From Aquidulcibacter sp. (GTDB taxonomy: Bacteria > Pseudomonadota > Alphaproteobacteria > Caulobacterales > Aquidulcibacteraceae), in contig NZ_JADCBK010000027.1 in NCBI RefSeq assembly GCF_020253525.1, positions 1-64,000 of the forward strand: a stretch of 64,000 bases of DNA. Reading direction: 5' to 3'. This document shows, in pieces, positions 6,542 to 15,632 of this stretch. The translations under genes were made by a program, and so were the position numbers. How positions within the stretch are numbered: position 1 is the stretch's first letter; the number at the start of each line of letters is the position of its first letter. The notes below the pieces were generated by a model. The model did no database searches, was not told the origin of the DNA, and saw only the letters and a program-made list of their open reading frames with translations.

Positions 6542-7402
6542 TTAAGCGCCGGCCTCCAGCTTGCGGAATGGATGGGCCTTATAGACGCCCAGGATTTTCA
6601 GTTCGGCCGAGAAGAATTTCAATTCCTGAAGCGCCAATTGCACATTGCGCTCGCTCGGATGGCCTTCAATATCGGCATAAAACTGGGTGGCGTTAAAGCT
6701 GCCGCCGATCTGATAGCTTTCGAGCTTCGTCATGTTCACGCCATTGGTCGCAAACCCACCCATCGCTTTGTACAAAGCGGCAGGAATATTGCGCACCTGG
6801 AAGACAAAGCTGGTGATGCATTTGCCGTCTTCGAGGTCAGCATCCTCTGGCGTGGCCGAAAGGATGACAAAGCGGGTGGCATTGTGGGGTTCATCCTCCA
6901 CATCTGCGCGCAGAATTGGCAGGTCATAAAAGGCCGCCGCCAAGGTAGAGCCAAGGGCTGCGACACTCTTGTCGCCCATTTCGCTGATCTCGCGTACAGC
7001 CCCGGCGGTGTCGGCGGTTTTAACCGCTTCTGCGCCCAGTTCGCGGATGATCTTGCGGCACTGGCCGAGCGCCATGGGGTGAGAGCGGATCTTTTTGATG
7101 TCGGCGAGGGTCGCACCTTTCACGCCCACCAATTGGTGGTGAATGGGGGCGAAATATTCCCCCACGATATAAAGGCCTGCCTCGGGCAGAAGGTGGTGCA
7201 CATCGCCAACCCGACCGGCCAAGGTGTTTTCAATTGCAATCATGGCGCGCACCGCTTTGCCACTGGCAACAGCTGCAAACGCATCTTCAAAGGTTTGGCA
7301 GGGCAAAGGCTCTAAGGAAGGGCAAGCCGCTTTGGCCGCCGCGTGGGAATTGGCCCCCAACTCGCCCTGAAAGGCGATTTTACCTTCAACAAAGTCACTC
7401 AC
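6542..7402 (-). CDS. pheA: Prephenate dehydratase
   Basis: Converts prephenate to phenylpyruvate in phenylalanine synthesis. A 286-residue monofunctional enzyme: PDT domain at about 1-180 with the catalytic TRF motif (NATRFVIL), then an ACT regulatory domain containing LESYQIGGSF, implying feedback control by phenylalanine. The track uses GTG at 7423. I prefer GTG at 7402, which is preceded by GGAGCAGG and overlaps the kdsB stop as GTGA, implying coupled translation. No chorismate mutase domain is present. Confidence 0.93.
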   Translation of the reverse strand: MSDFVEGKIAFQGELGANSHAAAKAACPSLEPLPCQTFEDAFAAVASGKAVRAMIAIENTLAGRVGDVHHLLPEAGLYIVGEYFAPIHHQLVGVKGATLADIKKIRSHPMALGQCRKIIRELGAEAVKTADTAGAVREISEMGDKSVAALGSTLAAAFYDLPILRADVEDEPHNATRFVILSATPEDADLEDGKCITSFVFQVRNIPAALYKAMGGFATNGVNMTKLESYQIGGSFNATQFYADIEGHPSERNVQLALQELKFFSAELKILGVYKAHPFRKLEAGA

Positions 7403-8157
7403 GATGCCTGCTCCTGGTACCACGCTCTGGCACCTTCTAAATGTTCGGGTGTGTCGACGCCCTTCGGAAATTCATCGACCGCGCGCGCCACAATCGTCAT
7501 GCCCAATTCAAGGGCGCGCAATTGTTCCAGCTTCTCGCGCACTTCCAAAGGCGATGGCGGTGCAGCAACAAAACGCGCCAAGGCGCGCCGCCGCCAGACG
7601 TAAAGGCCCACATGGCGCTGGATCGGTCCTGGCCCCGTGGGCGCGTCTGCCCGGGTGAAGTAAAGGCAGCGACCCGTTGTCGCACCCCCCTCTGTCCCGT
7701 CTGGCCACGAAACTACGGCCTTCACAACATTGGGATCGGCCCGCTCTGCCGGATCGGTGCTGGGGGATACCAAGGTTGAGAGCGCCGCATCAGGCGCATC
7801 TTCAAGGGCCGCAAGGGCCTGTTGGATCAAGGCTGGGTTCAAGGTTGGCATATCGCCTTGCAGATTGATGATCGGGTCAAAATGACCATCCGGGTCTAAT
7901 TCGGCCAAAGCGGCGTGAATTCGGTCCGATCCAGAGGGCAAATCTGGGTCTGTTAGCACCGCCATTGCGCCGGCTTCTTGGGCGGCGGCGACAATTTCAG
8001 CCTCACCAGCGGCAACAGCCACCGGGCCAAGCTTGGCCAGAAGCGCGCGCTCAATCACCCGTGCAATCATCGGCTTGCCCGCAATATCGGCCAAAGGCTT
8101 GCCGGGCAGCCTGGTTGCGGCCAAGCGTGCGGGGATGACGATAAGGGGTTGCGACAT
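7399..8157 (-). CDS. kdsB: 3-deoxy-manno-octulosonate cytidylyltransferase
   Basis: Activates KDO with CTP to CMP-KDO for the lipopolysaccharide inner core. A 252-residue protein from the ATG at 8157; the longer ORF to 8334 adds unrelated sequence. It has the nucleotide-binding start PLIVIPARLAATRLPGKPL, then DLPSGSDRIHAAL and INLQGDMPTLNP, typical of KdsB. It is translationally coupled to pheA and divergent from the cytochrome c gene. This kdsB-pheA order is common in alphaproteobacteria. Confidence 0.95.
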   Translation of the reverse strand: MSQPLIVIPARLAATRLPGKPLADIAGKPMIARVIERALLAKLGPVAVAAGEAEIVAAAQEAGAMAVLTDPDLPSGSDRIHAALAELDPDGHFDPIINLQGDMPTLNPALIQQALAALEDAPDAALSTLVSPSTDPAERADPNVVKAVVSWPDGTEGGATTGRCLYFTRADAPTGPGPIQRHVGLYVWRRRALARFVAAPPSPLEVREKLEQLRALELGMTIVARAVDEFPKGVDTPEHLEGARAWYQEQAS

Positions 8158-8364
8158 GGTGATGACCCTTTGCGAGCAGGCGTTCTTAATGCCCAAAGCC
8201 AGAGAATGCGAGCCTATGTCTGCGCGGTGCCACAGCACAAACTGTTGAAAGCCGCTGAGACGCATGCCATAGGACAGTCTAATACGCAAAGTCCGCCAAA
8301 CACCCTTGAAAAGAGGGCGGGCGGTTCGAGACAAACACGCGACAACAGGGATATTAGCACCGTT

Positions 8365-9081
8365 ATGAGCAGCAACAATCTGTGGTTCAACATGGTAGCT
8401 GGCGCCTTACTGGCGACCGGCTTGGGCATTATGGGCCTTCGTACTTTGGGTGATATGGTCTATGCCAATGATACAGCGGCCGTAGGCTTTCCAGTAGAAG
8501 TTGCGGAAGTTCCCGCAGGTGGTGCAGAGGCCGCAGCCGGTCCTGAGCTCATGCCAGACTGGGGCACGCTTTTGGCTGACCCCGCCAAAACCGCAGAATT
8601 GGTTGCTGAAGGCGACAAGCTGCACAAGGTTTGCTCGTCCTGCCACAATGTAGAACCCGGAAGCGCCAACAAGACTGGCCCAATGCTGTATGGCATTATG
8701 GGCCGGGTGGCTGGCACCCATGCAGGCTTTGCCTATTCGGATGCGATGAAAGCCTATGGCAAGCCCTGGGATTACGATGGCCTCTATAATTTCTTGAAGG
8801 CCCCGAAGAGCTATATCAAAGGCACCGCCATGGCCTATGCCGGCATGGGCAAGTCCTCAGACCGTGTTGCTTTGGTTGCGTATCTGCGTTCGCTATCGCC
8901 ATCGCCAGCTGCCCTGCCTGCGCCAGACCCAACCCGTGATCCAGCACAAGCAGCTGCAGCCGCCGCTGCCGCCGCCCCAGCAGCTGCGCCTGCAGACGGT
9001 GCCGCCCCTGCGGCTGAAGGTGCTGCCCCTGCCGCTGCGCCAGAAGCCGCCGCACCAGCGACTGAAGCGGCACCAAAATAA
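8365..9081 (+). CDS. Membrane-anchored cytochrome c (CycM-like)
   Basis: Single-heme electron carrier held to the cytoplasmic membrane, facing the periplasm. From the ATG at 8365 the protein has 238 residues. An uncleaved anchor lies at about residues 8-28 (MVAGALLATGLGIMG), the heme motif CSSCH at 90-94, and a likely axial methionine M156 in GTAMAYAG. A final tail of about 55 residues consists almost only of alanine, proline and glutamate. The core resembles the class I cytochromes of the CycM group, which pass electrons to terminal oxidases. The track's 7978 start is false. Confidence 0.9.
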   Translation: MSSNNLWFNMVAGALLATGLGIMGLRTLGDMVYANDTAAVGFPVEVAEVPAGGAEAAAGPELMPDWGTLLADPAKTAELVAEGDKLHKVCSSCHNVEPGSANKTGPMLYGIMGRVAGTHAGFAYSDAMKAYGKPWDYDGLYNFLKAPKSYIKGTAMAYAGMGKSSDRVALVAYLRSLSPSPAALPAPDPTRDPAQAAAAAAAAAPAAAPADGAAPAAEGAAPAAAPEAAAPATEAAPK

Positions 9082-9202
9082 ATCTGGTCGGCTCTCGCAG
9101 CCGGTCCATATTGAGATCTGACTCAAACAAAAATTGGAAACTGGGGCAAGTTAGGCTAACTTGCCCCGTTAAAACCAAAAGCTCACTCAGTGGAGACGCC
9201 CC

Positions 9203-9949
9203 ATGAAAGTCCTCGTACCCGTCAAACGGGTCATTGATTACAACGTGAAGGTCCGCGTGAAGCCCGATCAAACCGGGGTAGACTTGGCCAATGTCAAAAT
9301 GTCCATGAACCCATTCTGCGAGATCGCCGTCGAAGAAGCGGTGCGTCTGAAGGAAAAAGGTGTTGCGACTGAGATTGTTGCAGTGTCGATCGGCCCTCAA
9401 CAGGCTCAAGAAACCATCCGGACGGCTTTGGCCATGGGTGCGGATCGTGGCATTCTGATCCAAACCGATGACGATTTAGAGCCTTTGGCCGTTGCGAAAT
9501 TGCTGAAAGCCGTTGTTGCTGAAGAAGCCCCGGAATTGGTTCTGATGGGCAAGCAGGCCATTGATGGCGACAATAACGCCACCGGCCAAATGATGGCTGC
9601 CCTCTTGGGCTGGCCACAAGCCACCTTCGCGTCGAAAGTTGAGATTGCCGATGGCAAAGCAACGGTCACCCGCGAAATCGACGGTGGTTTGCAGACTTTG
9701 GAAGTCGCTTTGCCAGCCATCGTGACCGCAGACCTGCGCTTGAACGAACCGCGCTATGCCTCTTTGCCAAACATTATGAAGGCAAAGAAGAAGCCAATCG
9801 ACGTCAAATCGACCGGTGATTATGGCGTCGATGTTGCGCCACGTCTGAAGGTTTTGAAAGTGACTGAGCCACCCAAGCGCGCTGGCGGCATCAAAGTTGA
9901 AAGCGCCGAGCAATTGGTTGGCAAACTCAAAGAAGCAGGGGTCCTCTAA
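9203..9949 (+). CDS. etfB: Electron transfer flavoprotein beta subunit
   Basis: Small subunit of the AMP- and FAD-containing heterodimer that carries electrons from acyl-CoA and related dehydrogenases to ETF-ubiquinone oxidoreductase. A 248-residue protein with [18 protein letters not shown] at the start and the family segment [26 protein letters not shown] at about 113-138. The stop overlaps the start of etfA (TAATG), so the two chains are made from one message. Confidence 0.96.
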   Translation: MKVLVPVKRVIDYNVKVRVKPDQTGVDLANVKMSMNPFCEIAVEEAVRLKEKGVATEIVAVSIGPQQAQETIRTALAMGADRGILIQTDDDLEPLAVAKLLKAVVAEEAPELVLMGKQAIDGDNNATGQMMAALLGWPQATFASKVEIADGKATVTREIDGGLQTLEVALPAIVTADLRLNEPRYASLPNIMKAKKKPIDVKSTGDYGVDVAPRLKVLKVTEPPKRAGGIKVESAEQLVGKLKEAGVL

Positions 9950-10893
9950 TGGCTGTTCTCGTTGTTGCTGAGCACGATAATGCGTCTGTGAAGGACGCAA
10001 CCAACAAGACCATCACCGCCGCTTTGGCTTTGTCGTCTGATGTCGACGTCTTGGTCGCAGGCCTTGGTGCCGGGGCTGCCGCTGCGGCTGCTGCGGGTAT
10101 CGCAGGCGTCCGCAAAGTCCTCCACGCCGAAGGTGCTGCCTTTGAGCAAGGTGTGGCAGAAGCGGTTGAAGGCCTCGTTGTGCCTTTGATGGCCTCTTAT
10201 GACGCGGTTTTGTTTGCCGCCACCGCAACCGGCAAGAATGCGGCCCCCCGCATCGCTGCAGCTTTGGACGTATCGCCCATCTCGGAAATCCAAGAAGTGG
10301 TGAATGCTACGACTTTTGTCCGTCCAATCTATGCTGGCAATGCGCTGGAAACGATTGAAACCTCCGACGCCAAGAAGGTCATCACCGTCCGCACCACCGC
10401 TTTTGCGGCTGCAGGGGCAGGTGGGTCGGCTGCAGTGGAAGCTGTCACGGCTGGCGCGCCTTCGGCTGCTGTCACCTTTAAGGGTGCTGAGATCGTCAAG
10501 TCCGACCGCCCCGAATTGGCAGGCGCTAAGCGTGTTGTGTCGGGTGGTCGCGCCATGGGTTCGGCGGATGAGTTCCACAATGTGATCGAGCCTTTGGCCG
10601 ACAAATTGGGTGCCGCTGTGGGTGCCTCGCGCGCTGCAGTAGATGCAGGCTATGCACCAAACGACTATCAAGTCGGCCAAACCGGCAAGGTTGTCGCGCC
10701 AGAGCTTTATGTGGCTGTCGGCATTTCCGGTGCCATCCAGCATTTGGCCGGCATGAAGGATTCCAAAGTCATCGTCGCCATCAATAAAGATGCCGACGCA
10801 CCAATCTTTGCGATTGCAGACTATGGCTTGGTTGCTGACTATAAGTCAGCTGTGCCAGAACTGATGGGTGAATTGGCCAAAGCTGGCCTCTAA
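9949..10893 (+). CDS. etfA: Electron transfer flavoprotein alpha subunit
   Basis: Large subunit that binds FAD. A 314-residue protein with the N-terminal alpha/beta domain [20 protein letters not shown]. The C-terminal FAD domain has the family signature [20 protein letters not shown] followed by [12 protein letters not shown]. It is coupled to etfB by a one-base overlap and followed by a good intrinsic terminator (10929-10965). Hydroxybutyryl-CoA dehydrogenase lies about 9 kb upstream rather than next to it. Confidence 0.96.
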   Translation: MAVLVVAEHDNASVKDATNKTITAALALSSDVDVLVAGLGAGAAAAAAAGIAGVRKVLHAEGAAFEQGVAEAVEGLVVPLMASYDAVLFAATATGKNAAPRIAAALDVSPISEIQEVVNATTFVRPIYAGNALETIETSDAKKVITVRTTAFAAAGAGGSAAVEAVTAGAPSAAVTFKGAEIVKSDRPELAGAKRVVSGGRAMGSADEFHNVIEPLADKLGAAVGASRAAVDAGYAPNDYQVGQTGKVVAPELYVAVGISGAIQHLAGMKDSKVIVAINKDADAPIFAIADYGLVADYKSAVPELMGELAKAGL

Positions 10894-10928
10894 GCCTCAC
10901 ATCAGCCTTCGGGCAGAAACCCAAAACC

Positions 10929-10965
10929 AAACGCTTCCTGGCCCTGCCGGGAAGCGTTTTTGTTT
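10929..10965 (+). terminator. Intrinsic terminator after etfA
   Basis: CGCTTCC and GGGAAGCG pair around a short loop and are followed by TTTTTGTTT. It lies about 40 bases after the etfA stop and just before the convergent glycosyltransferase gene. With a preceding AAA it may also work in the other direction. Confidence 0.8.
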
Positions 10966-10979
10966 AGCACAGGGTGAGC

Positions 10980-11921
10980 TTAAAAGCGCTTGTCTTGGGC
11001 GGCGAGATAGGCAAAGCGCTTCACCTCGCGGCGGCCGCGCGTCACCGTATCAAGGACGAAGCCTGAGAATACCGAAATGACCGCGGTAATCATCAAAGCG
11101 CTTGCCAAAATCGCGGTGGGGAAGCGCGACACAAGGCCTGTCTCCCAGAATTCGAGCACGACTGGGATGCCCAAGAATAAGGCGGTTAGCGCCAATAGGA
11201 CGCCCAAGATACTAAAGACCGCCAATGGCCGTTCTTCGCGAACAAACAAGCCGATGATGGAGATGATACGAATGCCATCGCGGATGGTATTGAGCTTGGA
11301 TATCGAGCCCTCTGGCCGCTCGGCATAGGGGGTGGGCTGTTCCTTGATCGTCATGCGCAATTCCAGAGCGTGGACCATCAGCTCGGTCTCAATCTCAAAT
11401 CCGCGCGAATGGGCGGGAAAGGATTTCACAAACCGGCGGGAAAAAATCTTATAGCCCGACAGCATGTCGGTGGTCATTTGGCCAAAAACGGCGCTGACCA
11501 AGCCGGTCAAAAGGCGGTTGCCAAAGCGATGACCGGGGCGATAGGCCTTCACCGCCGTATCCACGCGGGCCCCATTCACAAGGTCTGCATGGGTTGAGAC
11601 CATGAGATCAATCAATTGCGGGGCGGATGGGGCGTGATAGGTCGCATCGCCATCAATCATCACATAGATATCGGCCTCAATATCGGCAAACATGCGGCGG
11701 ACAACTTCACCCTTGCCGGGCCGATCTTCCCGCCGCACAATCGCGCCAGCCTCGACCGCGCGCGCAAACGTGTCGTCGGTTGAGCGATTGTCATAGACAT
11801 AGATTTTTGCGCTCGGCAGCGCGGCGGCAAAGTCTTTCACGACGGTCGCCACCGTAGCGCCCTCATTATAACAGGGAACCAGCACGGCAATCGATAGATC
11901 GTGTTTATGTAACTCGGACAT
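10980..11921 (-). CDS. GT2 glycosyltransferase, polyprenyl-phosphate sugar synthase type
   Basis: A 313-residue enzyme with a cytoplasmic GT-A domain: VLVPCYNEG (13-21), YDNRSTDDT, and the metal-binding DGD at 90-92 in VMIDGDATYH. Two C-terminal membrane helices follow (about 228-250 and 268-292). This resembles dolichyl-phosphate-mannose-synthase, ArnC and RgtE enzymes, which load a sugar onto undecaprenyl or dodecaprenyl phosphate. The divergent GT39 gene (12101-13840) would be the natural user of such a donor. The sugar is not identifiable from sequence. Confidence 0.85.
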   Translation of the reverse strand: MSELHKHDLSIAVLVPCYNEGATVATVVKDFAAALPSAKIYVYDNRSTDDTFARAVEAGAIVRREDRPGKGEVVRRMFADIEADIYVMIDGDATYHAPSAPQLIDLMVSTHADLVNGARVDTAVKAYRPGHRFGNRLLTGLVSAVFGQMTTDMLSGYKIFSRRFVKSFPAHSRGFEIETELMVHALELRMTIKEQPTPYAERPEGSISKLNTIRDGIRIISIIGLFVREERPLAVFSILGVLLALTALFLGIPVVLEFWETGLVSRFPTAILASALMITAVISVFSGFVLDTVTRGRREVKRFAYLAAQDKRF

Positions 11922-12100
11922 CAGAACCTCAACGCCTTTTGGCCATAGGGTGGGTCGTCGGATTTACGAAGCGGGATTCGCACCCATCGCCAAAAGATCG
12001 AATGATTTGGCATCAATTGCCACAGCCAGAAGGAGTAGCTAGAGGGGGATGATAAGCATTGCGATGGTTACCACGCTGTCGCGCAATCAAGGAAGCAGGC

Positions 12101-13840
12101 GTGTCCGAACAAGTCCAAGACGTCCCAGCCCATCAGAAGCATAAGCACGGCTTAGACCTCCTCGACTTTTTTTGCCAAGGCTGGCGGCCCCATGCCCTGA
12201 TCTTCTTTGTTCTGCTGCTCTGCGCCCTGCCGGGCTTTGTGGCCTTGCAACCGCTCGATCGTGACGAAAGTCGCTTTGTGCAAGCCACGACTCAAATGTT
12301 TGAAACGGGTGACTTTATCCGCATCAGCTTTCAGGATGAGCCGCGCAATAAAAAGCCGATTGGCATCCATTGGCTCCAAGCAGCAACGGCAGGGCCTTTA
12401 GATGGCGCAAACACCAGGACCATCCAAACTTTCCGCATTCCCTCGCTTTTGGGTGCCGGTCTTGCCGCTTTCTGTGTCTTTCAGATCGGAGCTTTGCTTT
12501 ATAGCCGACGCATCGGCCTGATCGCGGGGATCGCGATTGCCTGTGGGCTTTTGCTGTCAACCGAAGCCGGAATTGCCAAGACGGATGCGGCCCTCGCAGG
12601 CTTTACCGCCTTGGCCTATTTGGGTTTGGCCAAATTGCGGCAGGGGCCAGAGGCAAAGACAAGTTGGGCACCTTGGGCGCTTTGGGTCGGGCTTGGTATG
12701 GCGGCCCTGATCAAGGGGCCGATTGGCCCGCTTTTGGTTATCCTATCGGGTTTGATGCTCATCTTGTGGGAGCGCGACTTGGGTTGGGTCAGGCGTGCCC
12801 TGCATTGGCCCTCAATGCTGTTGGCGGCGGCCATTGTTTTGCCGTGGTATATCGCGATCTGGCAGGCAACCAATGGCCAATTCTTCTTTGACGCTGTTGG
12901 CCAAGACCTGGCCCCCAAGCTTTCGGGGCAATCTGAGAACAAAAGTGTGCCGCCCGGTGCCCATCTTTTGTTATCGCCCATCATCTTTTGGCCGGGCAGT
13001 ATTTTGATCCCGCTCGCGCTTTGGACGGCGTGGCGCGACCGAAAAGACGGCCGCGTGCGCTATTTATTGGCTTGGCTGGTGCCGGGTTGGCTGATGTTTG
13101 AGGCAGCCCCCGCCAAGCTCGCGCACTATACCCTGCCCGTACATGGCGCCGTCTTGTTGTTGGGTGCGGTCGGGCTTTTAAATGGTGGCTGGCAAAAGGC
13201 TTGGCTGCGGTGGAGCAGCATCGTGATTTTGGCCTTTGGCACGCTGATTATGGCTGCTTTGCCGCCGGTTTTGGCCGCAGATGTCGCAGAGGGCACGCAG
13301 ACAATTGCCCTGCAGGCCAGTATCGCTATTGGCGTGGCTGGACTTGCCGCTTTGGGCCTGGTCATCGCCCGGTCCCGCTTTGCGGCGGCAGGATTGATCG
13401 GTGCGGCCATGATCGCCAGCCTTGCAATCAAGGGCGTCTTTGTGCCGTCCATTCCACAACTGGATTTAAGCCAAAAAGTGTCTTCCGCCCTTGTGAAGGA
13501 AGGCTTGCATCCACGTCTTTCGCCGGGACAACCCGGCCCGCTGATTGGCGCAGGCTATCAGGAACCCAGCCTGATCTTCTTGACCCGTAGCGATTCTGCT
13601 TTGTCGAGCGTGGCGGCAGCTGCTGCCGCAGCCAAGCCGGGGGTGGGGATTGTGGTCAATGCGGACCTACAGTTTGAGGCACCGCTGATCGCCGCGCTCG
13701 AAGAAAAGGGCTATCGCGTTGAATGGCGCGGGAGCCCAATCGCCGGCCTCAATTACTCAAAGGGCGATGAGGTGACGCTTAAAATCGGGAAAGTGATCCC
13801 TAAGCCTGTTGATATTCAGGCGAACGGCCCCCAGCGCTAA
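12101..13840 (+). CDS. GT39/ArnT-like polyprenyl-phosphate-sugar glycosyltransferase
   Basis: A 579-residue inner-membrane GT-C enzyme. The track uses TTG at 12059; GTG at 12101 is preferred because AAGGAAGC precedes it. The first periplasmic loop has the family pattern LDRDESRFVQATTQMFETGD followed by FQDEPRNKKPIGIHWLQ, with the acidic DE pair used in catalysis by PMT/ArnT enzymes. About ten to twelve hydrophobic helices follow, then a soluble C-terminal part. It probably moves a sugar from polyprenyl phosphate to lipid A or another surface acceptor. Its 3' end overlaps the convergent IclR gene by 41 bases. Confidence 0.85.
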   Translation: MSEQVQDVPAHQKHKHGLDLLDFFCQGWRPHALIFFVLLLCALPGFVALQPLDRDESRFVQATTQMFETGDFIRISFQDEPRNKKPIGIHWLQAATAGPLDGANTRTIQTFRIPSLLGAGLAAFCVFQIGALLYSRRIGLIAGIAIACGLLLSTEAGIAKTDAALAGFTALAYLGLAKLRQGPEAKTSWAPWALWVGLGMAALIKGPIGPLLVILSGLMLILWERDLGWVRRALHWPSMLLAAAIVLPWYIAIWQATNGQFFFDAVGQDLAPKLSGQSENKSVPPGAHLLLSPIIFWPGSILIPLALWTAWRDRKDGRVRYLLAWLVPGWLMFEAAPAKLAHYTLPVHGAVLLLGAVGLLNGGWQKAWLRWSSIVILAFGTLIMAALPPVLAADVAEGTQTIALQASIAIGVAGLAALGLVIARSRFAAAGLIGAAMIASLAIKGVFVPSIPQLDLSQKVSSALVKEGLHPRLSPGQPGPLIGAGYQEPSLIFLTRSDSALSSVAAAAAAAKPGVGIVVNADLQFEAPLIAALEEKGYRVEWRGSPIAGLNYSKGDEVTLKIGKVIPKPVDIQANGPQR

Positions 13841-14636
13841 TTCTGGACGCTTGCGACGCAGGTGGCGCAAATTCGAGATAGGCCTGACGAATATCGGTGG
13901 CCAAGTGCAGCAGTTTGGGCAAAAGCTCACCAATCGCGCGCTCATCGCTCAAGGCAGAGCGGATGAAGCGCACGGTAACGGCCGCCAAAACTTCGGGGCC
14001 TTCGCCGGAAGTTGGCCGCAGAACCGGCACCGCCAGATTAATCTCCCCGCCAACGGCCTTCGTATCAAACGCATAGCCGCGGGTGCGAATGGTCTCCAAC
14101 TGGGCCTTAAGCGACGTATGGCCTTGGCGATGCAAACCGATCTCTTCCAAAAGATTCCGCTTGTGCGAGGTCTCAAACGCCTGCATGACTTGCCCGGCAC
14201 CGGATTCAAACAGATCGGCGTGCGCCCCACTGGTCAAACGATTGAGCGCAAGCGGGCTGGTTCGGTCGGTCGCGGCGCGCAAAGTCAAATCAGAGCCGGT
14301 TAAGGTCCAAATGCCGATTGGCCATAAGATTTGCTTGCCGAGCTTGGCAATCAGCGGCCAAGCGCCTTCGCGGATCCAAGCTTCGTTCTGGGCACCTTCG
14401 GCGAGATTGGTCACGGCAAGGGTAGGCCGATAACGGTCATCCATTTCATCGCGGATGACAAATCCCCCCTGACAGAGGGTTTCCAAAATTCGGTAGGCCG
14501 TCGTTCTAGGGACTCGCGCGCGCTCTGCTACTTCGGTGACGGTCATGCCGTCTTGCCCATTAAGTGCTCGCAGTGCTTCTAGCCCCCGCAATAAGGCGCG
14601 AATTGGGCGCACTGGTTCTGAGTGGTCATCTAGCAT
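13800..14636 (-). CDS. IclR-family transcriptional regulator
   Basis: A 278-residue protein with a winged helix-turn-helix at about residues 10-70 (IRALLRGLEALRALNGQDGMTVTEVAERARVPRTTAYRILETLCQGGFV). The effector-binding IclR domain follows (RAATDRTSPLALNRLTSGAHADLFESGAGQVMQAF; later RTRGYAFDTKAVGGEINLAVPVL). It is closest in style to the MhpR/PcaR group controlling aromatic acid catabolism. No such operon is adjacent, so the target is unknown. A palindrome 64 bases upstream may be its own operator. Confidence 0.9.
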   Translation of the reverse strand: MLDDHSEPVRPIRALLRGLEALRALNGQDGMTVTEVAERARVPRTTAYRILETLCQGGFVIRDEMDDRYRPTLAVTNLAEGAQNEAWIREGAWPLIAKLGKQILWPIGIWTLTGSDLTLRAATDRTSPLALNRLTSGAHADLFESGAGQVMQAFETSHKRNLLEEIGLHRQGHTSLKAQLETIRTRGYAFDTKAVGGEINLAVPVLRPTSGEGPEVLAAVTVRFIRSALSDERAIGELLPKLLHLATDIRQAYLEFAPPASQASRISAGGRSPEYQQA

Positions 14637-14699
14637 CAGGTAATCCCTATCTCCGTGTGCGCACTCGATCCCCCACAGAAAAGAATGTGACTATTTTTA

Positions 14700-14719
14700 T
14701 GGACACAATCATGCGTCCA
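14700..14719. promoter_or_regulatory. Palindrome TGGAC-N10-GTCCA upstream of the IclR gene
   Basis: The inverted repeat lies in the 133-base gap between the IclR start (14636) and the end of the next gene (14769), inside an AT-rich stretch. Position and two-fold symmetry suit autoregulation, but five-base arms can arise by chance. Confidence 0.35.
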
Positions 14720-14768
14720 AATTTATGGAAGATCAAGCCACTATCGGGTAGGAGGCTGCGTTAAGCGC

Positions 14769-15632
14769 CTATTTAGACGCGAGTATTCGCCCTAGAATCG
14801 CCAGTGTGAGCAAAGGGGCCATCAATAAAACAGCTAAACGTCCGAGAGGTGGACGCGAAAATTTCCAAAAATAATACAGAAAGCTACGTAATTTCGCGAT
14901 TTCGACCCGCCAAGCGGCAGTTTGGCTGGTTCCGCCGATATGAGTCGCACGCGCCAAAGGGTCAAAAATGACCTTAAAGCCCGCAAGTCCATAGCGATGG
15001 CAGAGGTCAATATCCTCCACATGGAGGAAATAGGCCTCGTCAAATCCACCGATTTGCCAAAAGATATCTCGGCGCGTCACCATCAAAGCCCCTGAAACAA
15101 CAGGGGTTTCTATGGGCTCATCGGGTAGGACTTCGCGGTTTCGATTGAAGTCGCGCCAGATGCCAGCCTGTTCGCCAGGGCGACCGAGGCCAGAAAAGCT
15201 GACGCAGGCCGACCAGAGTGACAATGTGCCGCGGCGCCCACCGCGCTGTTCGACGCCATTTTCATCGCGAATATGGCCACCAACGAGGACAGGGACAGGT
15301 GAGTCGGCAAGGTCTGCCAAGCGCGCCAAACTTTCACGATCAAGCACACAATCAGGATTTACAAACGCCAGAATGGGCGAGCTTGCCTGTTTCGCGCCCA
15401 GATTACAGCCGCGACCAAAGCCAATATTGCCGTGCCCCGTAACCAATTTCAGGCGGGGTTCCGCCGTCTGCCAAGCCAATAAGTCCCGCACAACATCATC
15501 GCGATTGCCATTGTCGACCAGAATGACTTCGTCACAACGCGGGCATTCCAACAATCGGGTCAGACACGCGTTCAAGATATCGCCCGTGTGAAACGAGACG
15601 ACGACGGCGCTGATCGCCGTCTCAGTCGACAC
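14769..15632 (-). CDS. GT2 glycosyltransferase (rhamnosyltransferase-like)
   Basis: A 287-residue cytoplasmic enzyme with AVVVSFHTGD near the start, VILVDNGNRDD, GRGCNLGAKQASSPILAFVNPDC and a late EAYFLHVEDIDLCHRYG, the pattern of WbbL-like rhamnosyl and related transferases. Start is GTG at 15632, overlapping the upstream O-antigen ligase gene by 11 bases, so the two are translated together. A C-terminal hydrophobic stretch may contact the membrane. The role is presumably assembly of a surface polysaccharide; the sugar is unknown. Confidence 0.88.
   Translation of the reverse strand: MSTETAISAVVVSFHTGDILNACLTRLLECPRCDEVILVDNGNRDDVVRDLLAWQTAEPRLKLVTGHGNIGFGRGCNLGAKQASSPILAFVNPDCVLDRESLARLADLADSPVPVLVGGHIRDENGVEQRGGRRGTLSLWSACVSFSGLGRPGEQAGIWRDFNRNREVLPDEPIETPVVSGALMVTRRDIFWQIGGFDEAYFLHVEDIDLCHRYGLAGFKVIFDPLARATHIGGTSQTAAWRVEIAKLRSFLYYFWKFSRPPLGRLAVLLMAPLLTLAILGRILASK

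Noticed and set aside
6572-7315. 247-codon plus-strand ORF
   Set aside because: Antisense shadow of pheA; composition unlike a protein and no start signal.
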